64,000 nucleotides of DNA, taken from Arthrobacter sp. B2a2-09. Lineage in GTDB: Bacteria > Actinomycetota > Actinomycetes > Actinomycetales > Micrococcaceae. The translations under genes and the position numbers were made by a program. Location: contig NZ_JAMXIC010000003.1 in the NCBI RefSeq assembly GCF_027587375.1, forward strand, positions 259,686 through 323,685, given 5' to 3'. Under the pieces are notes generated by a model, which did not search any database, was not told the DNA's origin, and saw only the letters and a list, made by a program, of their open reading frames with translations. This document shows positions 59,652-64,000 of this stretch, in pieces. How positions within the stretch are numbered: position 1 is the first letter of the stretch; each line of letters opens with the position of its first letter.

Positions 59652-62600
59652 TTACGTACGGCCGTGCTTGGCCGCGGCCGGCTCCGCCTGACTGTCCAGT
59701 TCCAATTGTTCAACATCAATGTCCAGGAATCCATCCTGGACGGCACCATACGAGGGCGCTATCGGTTTCTCCAGTCCCAGATAGGACCCGATGCGGTCAG
59801 CGCAGGACGAGGGATCCGTGAACACTTCAATGGTCCACAAAGACATGTAACGCCAGCCAAGGCGTTCCAGGAGCTGGGGCCGGAGCCTGCTGCGTTCCCT
59901 GACGCTCATGCGGCGGTATCGTTCCGTGCCATCCGATTCGATGGCCACCGGGGTGGGCATTTCAGTGTCATCACGGCCGATGGTGTGCACGGGATCGGCC
60001 GCTGCGGCGATGTCCAGGACTCCGTCATAGTGGTGCCATACCCGGGCTCCACGGGCACGGAGTCGCTCGCCCAGATCCGCCACCAACGGATCCTCACCGA
60101 GCGCTTGCTCGCTGGCTGCGGCCCTGGTGGCTGGCGTCCCCAGATCCGAGTTACCCGACAGTTCACGGTCGAGGAGTTCATGGAAATCAACGGCGCCGTG
60201 AGCCAGCCTGTCCAGATCGAGGTCCTCCGGACGGAAGCAGCTCAGGACGTGCAAAGATCTCCGGGAGCGGGTCATTGCCAGGGCAAATTTGTTTCGCCCG
60301 CCTTCGACGGACAGGGGCCCGAAACTGTGCAGCGCCCGGCCATGCGGAGTGCGTCCAAAGCCCAGGGAAAAGATGATGTGGTCGCGGACCAGTCCTTGCG
60401 CGCGCTCCAAATCCACCACGCGGAAGGACTCCGCCCCGGCGTTGAAGAAACCCGACAACAGCGGATAGTTGGGAAGCTGGAGCCTGATGGCTTCGCCGAT
60501 CCTTGCGGCATGGCGCAGGCTTGCGGTGACCACGGCCAGCGAGGTCCGCGGCCTGAGACTGGCGTGTTCAAACACCAGATCAACCACGCGGTTCACTTCG
60601 GCGGCCACCGATTCAACACCTTCGTGATCCGCCCCCGGCAGGCCGGTACCATCCGGGATGTACTCAACCAGTACCGAGCGGTCCAGCCCCGTTACAGATT
60701 GGCCGTCCGGCAGCCGACGCAGGCCGCCGTCGTAGTAGTTCTTGCTCAGCTGCAGCACGAGATCTTCATCAACCGCGCGATACACCCAGTTCAACTGCCA
60801 CGTGGGCAAGACCCGCGCCAAAGCGCTGAATGCGCTGTCCACTGTGTCTTGGCTCGCGGCCCCGGCCATGGGAGGCTCCACGGCAACGCTGAACGTGCGG
60901 GCATTGGCGATCTTTGCGTCGCCAAAGGCAACCACTTGGTGTGCCCGGGCGATGGCCGGCAGCACAGCCTGCAAGGAGGTGCTCTCGGCATCGAGAATCA
61001 CCACCGCATCGAATTTCTGCTCTGCGGGCAAGAGGCTGGTCAGCAGGTACGGACTGATGGACCACACGGGAACCAGCCGGGAGACAAGGGCAGGCGCCTG
61101 GGCGCTGAGCGCCGAAAGGGTAACTCGGCCATCCTTGATCAGGTTGCGCAGGAGTTCCGATTGGCGGGAATGTTCAGCGATTCCAGCCCGCCACATCTCG
61201 GCGAGTCTCCACCGCAGCCGTGCGGCTCCGCTGGCGATGTGCGCGTGGTCCGCCAGGCGGTACTCCGCTTCGAGGCGGCGAAGGGATTCGCCGTCGGACA
61301 TCGCGAGGTAGTCGTCGCCGCTGATCATCGCTTCCAGGGCGGACTGCCACCAGGCAAGGTCCAGTTCCGCGGCAACCGACTCGGCAGGCACTTCGCGTTC
61401 AGCCAAGTCCGCAAGAAGCTCGGCGAGTCCATGCTCGCGCATATTCTCGACCAGAAGCGTGCGCTCCGGGAGCGTTTCCAAGGTTCCCGTGTCGGCGACA
61501 AGGCGCTCAAGACGCTCCATGAGATCTTCGTAACGGGTCGCGTGGAGGTCGCCGCCGCCGGCAGTGTGTTTGAGGCAATCGCCCAGACGGCGGAGATCCC
61601 GGTCCAGTTCGCGGTAGCTGGCGCCCATGTCCGCGAGTCCGGACGGCACCGCCGGATGGCGCTGGGTGGTGGCGTACTGGGCCCACAGCGCCCGCTGTTC
61701 CTGAACGAGCGCCAAGGAGCTGTGCAGATCAGCAATGTGGACACCGGGCCGGACATATTCTTTTGCCACGCGACGCAAGCGGGAGCGCTGCATCGAGGGC
61801 ATCTCGAGGCCCCGCTCACGGCGCCAAGCGGAGGTAGCGGTAGCCGAAATCAGATCGTGGACTGGCCGGTCAAAAATATCCGGGGTGAATTTGTCCAGGC
61901 TTTCCCGTACCGCCATCAAGAGCTCAAGCTGCGCGCCCCATTCGGCGAAGTTCGCCCCAAGCCGGATTTCGGAGTGCTCCGCAACTTGGTTCATCCGTTC
62001 CCGCAACTGGGGAAGTTGTTCCGCGGCACTACTGGCCAGTTGCTGGGCTTCCTCGGTCTCCTTGCGAGTGACCAAGCGCGCTCCGTACCAGGGGCTCGAC
62101 GTCGATGCTCGGCTGAAGCTGCCAAGCTCGGCAGCGCGCCGCAGTCGTTCGGCCAGCTCGGCACGGTCTTTGATATTGTCCAGCACGCTGCGCTTCAAGC
62201 GCACCGTCGTGGCGGGGGCAGGCTGGATGGAGGTCAGCTCTGCGAGCGACTGCATTGCCTGATAGGGCGAGCATCCCCAGCGCTGGCGTACGTTGTGCAA
62301 AGACGCGACATGGTCCATGAGGGCATGGCGGTGCTCGGTCAGGGTCTTGTGGAGATTCGCGAGTTGCGGCTCCAGCGACTTTTCGTTGCGGATGATCGCG
62401 CTGACCAGCTGGCCCTTGAGCTGCTGGGGCGTGGCGCCATTGCCCGGCCTGAACAGCATCGATTCGAGGCCCAGGGCTTCAAAATGGGCCGCCAGGCCAT
62501 TGAGGCTCGCTCGCCGGTCGCCCACGACAAGCACCGATTTGCCCTCGTTGACGAGGGCACCGATGGCATTGATGGCCGTTTGGGTCTGGCCGCTGCCTGG

Positions 62601-63518
62601 CGGGGTGCTGACCACCAGCGAATCGCCTGCCCGGACGGCATCCACGACGTACTGCTGATCCGAGTCCGCATCGAGGAGGAGCGATTCTTCGGCGGGGTCG
62701 CGCTCGTCGAGGTTCGGGAACCGTCCGGACTTGATGGGTTCGGGTTCCACGTCCCCGCCGTTGGCGGCTTCAAACAGGGAGGCAACGACGTTGCTGTTCT
62801 CGTTGATCCATGGGTCTTCCAAGTTCCCGGACAGGTCCGCCAACGTTGTTATGAGGAGATTGGGGGTTACCTCGGCACCGTGGATCGGCTGCACCAGCGT
62901 GGCCAGGCGGTCGAGGACCGGTTGGGGGTCAAGGCGCGCGGTGTTGTATGCCATACGGCTCACGGCATTGACGTCAAAGACGATTCCATGGACGGTCTTC
63001 AAATGCCGGACCAACGCGGGGTTGATGCCCGCTTGCTCGGTGAGTTGCAGCTCGTAGTCATCTTCGCCCGGCCGCGCAGTGAGTGAGACGGCGGCCAACA
63101 TCACAGGGGCGGAGACGCGTTGGGGTTTCCCTCCGACCGCCGACGTCCACACAACCGTGCCGCAGGACAGATAACCGGCGTCGATCCCCCGGTCGTTTCC
63201 CAGTTCGAAGATCTTCGAGCGAAGGTTCCTGGCAGCACGCGCGGCAACAAGATACTGCTGGCGATCCCGGATCAGGGTGGAAAGCCGGGTTCGGCGCCCG
63301 GCGAGGAGCTGTGCCAGTCCCGAGGGGTGGCCGTTGCTAAGGTCTATCGACCCCTCCGGCGTCTTGACGAAGCGCAGCATGGTGTCCGCGCCAGTCACGG
63401 GCTTGAGCCCGGACAGCCATTTCCGGAGCTCTACGGAGCTCTCTTCGTGGCTTTGACCTACTGACACCGCTGCCTTCTTTTCTGTTCTAGCTCGAGACGA
63501 CTTGGACCAAATCGGCAT
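59652..63518 (-). CDS. large helicase-like protein with C-terminal VSR/MTES_1575-type nuclease domain
   Basis: 1288 aa. The two RecA-like parts of an SF1 helicase are split by a long helical insert. The Walker A region reads TPPGSGQTQT (around 305-314), with Gln311 in place of the essential Lys. Walker B reads FDAVVILDAES (around 836-846), where DEAS is expected. Motif III-like VVAFGDAKI follows. The last ~140 residues (VLDIAAAADP; AIESDGTERYRRMSVRERSRLRPQLLERLGW) resemble the DUF559/VSR-like nuclease of such proteins. ATP hydrolysis may be impaired. ATG 63518 chosen; the frame opens to 63638. Confidence 0.75.
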   Translation of the reverse strand: MPIWSKSSRARTEKKAAVSVGQSHEESSVELRKWLSGLKPVTGADTMLRFVKTPEGSIDLSNGHPSGLAQLLAGRRTRLSTLIRDRQQYLVAARAARNLRSKIFELGNDRGIDAGYLSCGTVVWTSAVGGKPQRVSAPVMLAAVSLTARPGEDDYELQLTEQAGINPALVRHLKTVHGIVFDVNAVSRMAYNTARLDPQPVLDRLATLVQPIHGAEVTPNLLITTLADLSGNLEDPWINENSNVVASLFEAANGGDVEPEPIKSGRFPNLDERDPAEESLLLDADSDQQYVVDAVRAGDSLVVSTPPGSGQTQTAINAIGALVNEGKSVLVVGDRRASLNGLAAHFEALGLESMLFRPGNGATPQQLKGQLVSAIIRNEKSLEPQLANLHKTLTEHRHALMDHVASLHNVRQRWGCSPYQAMQSLAELTSIQPAPATTVRLKRSVLDNIKDRAELAERLRRAAELGSFSRASTSSPWYGARLVTRKETEEAQQLASSAAEQLPQLRERMNQVAEHSEIRLGANFAEWGAQLELLMAVRESLDKFTPDIFDRPVHDLISATATSAWRRERGLEMPSMQRSRLRRVAKEYVRPGVHIADLHSSLALVQEQRALWAQYATTQRHPAVPSGLADMGASYRELDRDLRRLGDCLKHTAGGGDLHATRYEDLMERLERLVADTGTLETLPERTLLVENMREHGLAELLADLAEREVPAESVAAELDLAWWQSALEAMISGDDYLAMSDGESLRRLEAEYRLADHAHIASGAARLRWRLAEMWRAGIAEHSRQSELLRNLIKDGRVTLSALSAQAPALVSRLVPVWSISPYLLTSLLPAEQKFDAVVILDAESTSLQAVLPAIARAHQVVAFGDAKIANARTFSVAVEPPMAGAASQDTVDSAFSALARVLPTWQLNWVYRAVDEDLVLQLSKNYYDGGLRRLPDGQSVTGLDRSVLVEYIPDGTGLPGADHEGVESVAAEVNRVVDLVFEHASLRPRTSLAVVTASLRHAARIGEAIRLQLPNYPLLSGFFNAGAESFRVVDLERAQGLVRDHIIFSLGFGRTPHGRALHSFGPLSVEGGRNKFALAMTRSRRSLHVLSCFRPEDLDLDRLAHGAVDFHELLDRELSGNSDLGTPATRAAASEQALGEDPLVADLGERLRARGARVWHHYDGVLDIAAAADPVHTIGRDDTEMPTPVAIESDGTERYRRMSVRERSRLRPQLLERLGWRYMSLWTIEVFTDPSSCADRIGSYLGLEKPIAPSYGAVQDGFLDIDVEQLELDSQAEPAAAKHGRT

Positions 63519-63582
63519 ACTTTCGAGGGTAGCGGGAATCGACCGGCAGTCCGCACCGCAACACTGGTGGAAAGGCAAAATA

Positions 63583-63598
63583 CCCCTGATTTCAGGGG
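63583..63598 (-). terminator. second hairpin downstream of guaA
   Basis: CCCCTGA-TT-TCAGGGG, flanked by A-rich sequence that gives TATTTT after the stem on the minus strand. Acts with the hairpin at 63607-63639. Confidence 0.65.
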
Positions 63599-63606
63599 AA
63601 ATACAA

Positions 63607-63639
63607 AGTGACCGGCCTCTGGAACAGAGACCGGTCACT
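63607..63639 (-). terminator. hairpin terminator after guaA
   Basis: AGTGACCGGCCTCT (63607-63620) pairs with AGAGACCGGTCACT (63626-63639) with one mismatch and a 5-nt loop, 8 bp past the guaA stop. Confidence 0.8.
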
Positions 63640-63646
63640 CAGAATG

Positions 63647-64000
63647 CTATTCCCACTCGATGGTTCCCGGCGGCTTGCTGGTGACATCGAGCACCACACG
63701 GTTGACCCCGTCAACCTCGTTGGTGATCCTGTTGGAGATCCTGGCGAGGAGGTCATAAGGGAGCCTGGACCAGTCGGCAGTCATGGCGTCCTCGGAGGAA
63801 ACGGGACGCAGCACGATCGGGTGTCCGTAGGTGCGGCCGTCGCCCTGCACGCCAACGCTGCGGACGTCGGCGAGCAGTACGACCGGCATCTGCCAGACGT
63901 CGTTGTCGAGTCCGGCCGCAGTGAGTTCGGCACGTGCGATTGCGTCTGCCTTGCGGAGCAGCTCGAGTCGTTCCTTATTCACTTCACCGACGATGCGGAT
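63647..64000 (-). CDS. guaA: GMP synthase (glutamine-hydrolysing), C-terminal part
   Basis: The last 117 codons; the 5' part lies beyond the window edge. The read-through [26 protein letters not shown] and the ending [30 protein letters not shown] are the C-terminal dimerisation domain of GuaA, which makes GMP from XMP. Confidence 0.97.
   Translation of the reverse strand: MRIVGEVNKERLELLRKADAIARAELTAAGLDNDVWQMPVVLLADVRSVGVQGDGRTYGHPIVLRPVSSEDAMTADWSRLPYDLLARISNRITNEVDGVNRVVLDVTSKPPGTIEWE

Noticed and set aside
59358..63086. 1242-codon plus-strand open frame opposite the helicase-like gene
   Set aside because: It is antisense to a gene with clear domain motifs and has His/Gln/Arg-heavy composition. 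Long antisense frames are usual in high-GC codon patterns.

Overview
The window is high-GC DNA with GTG and TTG starts, many 1-4 bp start/stop overlaps, MalFG-type sugar transporters without their own ATPase, and a galU/rimJ/SepX-type housekeeping block. It looks like a chromosome segment of a soil actinobacterium of the Micrococcaceae (Arthrobacter, Pseudarthrobacter or Paenarthrobacter type). No identity search could be run, so this rests on gene content and recognised protein motifs.

Layout. 1-230: five 32-bp tandem repeats and a terminator hairpin. 244-8.3 kb: uronate genes uxaC-uxuB, a LacI regulator, and a four-gene operon of paired Gfo/Idh/MocA dehydrogenases and sugar isomerases, with matching composite operators at both promoters. 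8.5-12 kb: MFS exporter, gluconate kinase and GntP permease. 12-15.5 kb: assorted single genes. 15.5-21.8 kb: glycoside hydrolase, sugar ABC transporter and divergent LacI regulator with two abutting palindromes. 22-23.1 kb: a SnoaL protein and a wrecked esterase gene. 23.1-34.3 kb: a complete non-phosphorylative deoxysugar pathway (most like L-fucose to pyruvate plus lactate) with its own ABC transporter, GntR regulator and two copies of a shared operator.

34.4-43.7 kb is the most notable block. One minus-strand operon encodes an SDR, a StyA1-type flavin monooxygenase, a StyA2B-type monooxygenase fused to its flavin reductase, a CrtI-like oxidoreductase, a cyclase-family hydrolase (isatin hydrolase-like) and a ThDP-dependent decarboxylase-like enzyme, with a divergent AraC regulator. 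Together they could turn indole into anthranilate through isatin and isatinate. The operon also holds two unannotated, equal-length (28 aa), related small ORFs with near-identical ribosome binding sites, one before the SDR and one before StyA1.

43.8-50 kb: a third sugar ABC operon with ThuA-like and Gfo/Idh/MocA proteins and a LacI regulator whose predicted operator overlaps its start codon. 50-53.8 kb: a small accessory patch next to tRNA-Ala(CGC), holding a hypothetical gene, a truncated repeat protein, a PIN toxin with an HTH antitoxin, and remnants of DUF1016 and dihydrofolate-reductase-like genes. 53.8-64 kb: core genes (NmrA-like protein, SepX/GlpR-like membrane protein, rimJ, galU, 5-formyltetrahydrofolate cyclo-ligase, FmdB zinc ribbon, SAF-domain protein, a large helicase-like protein with degenerate ATPase motifs, and the 3' end of guaA).
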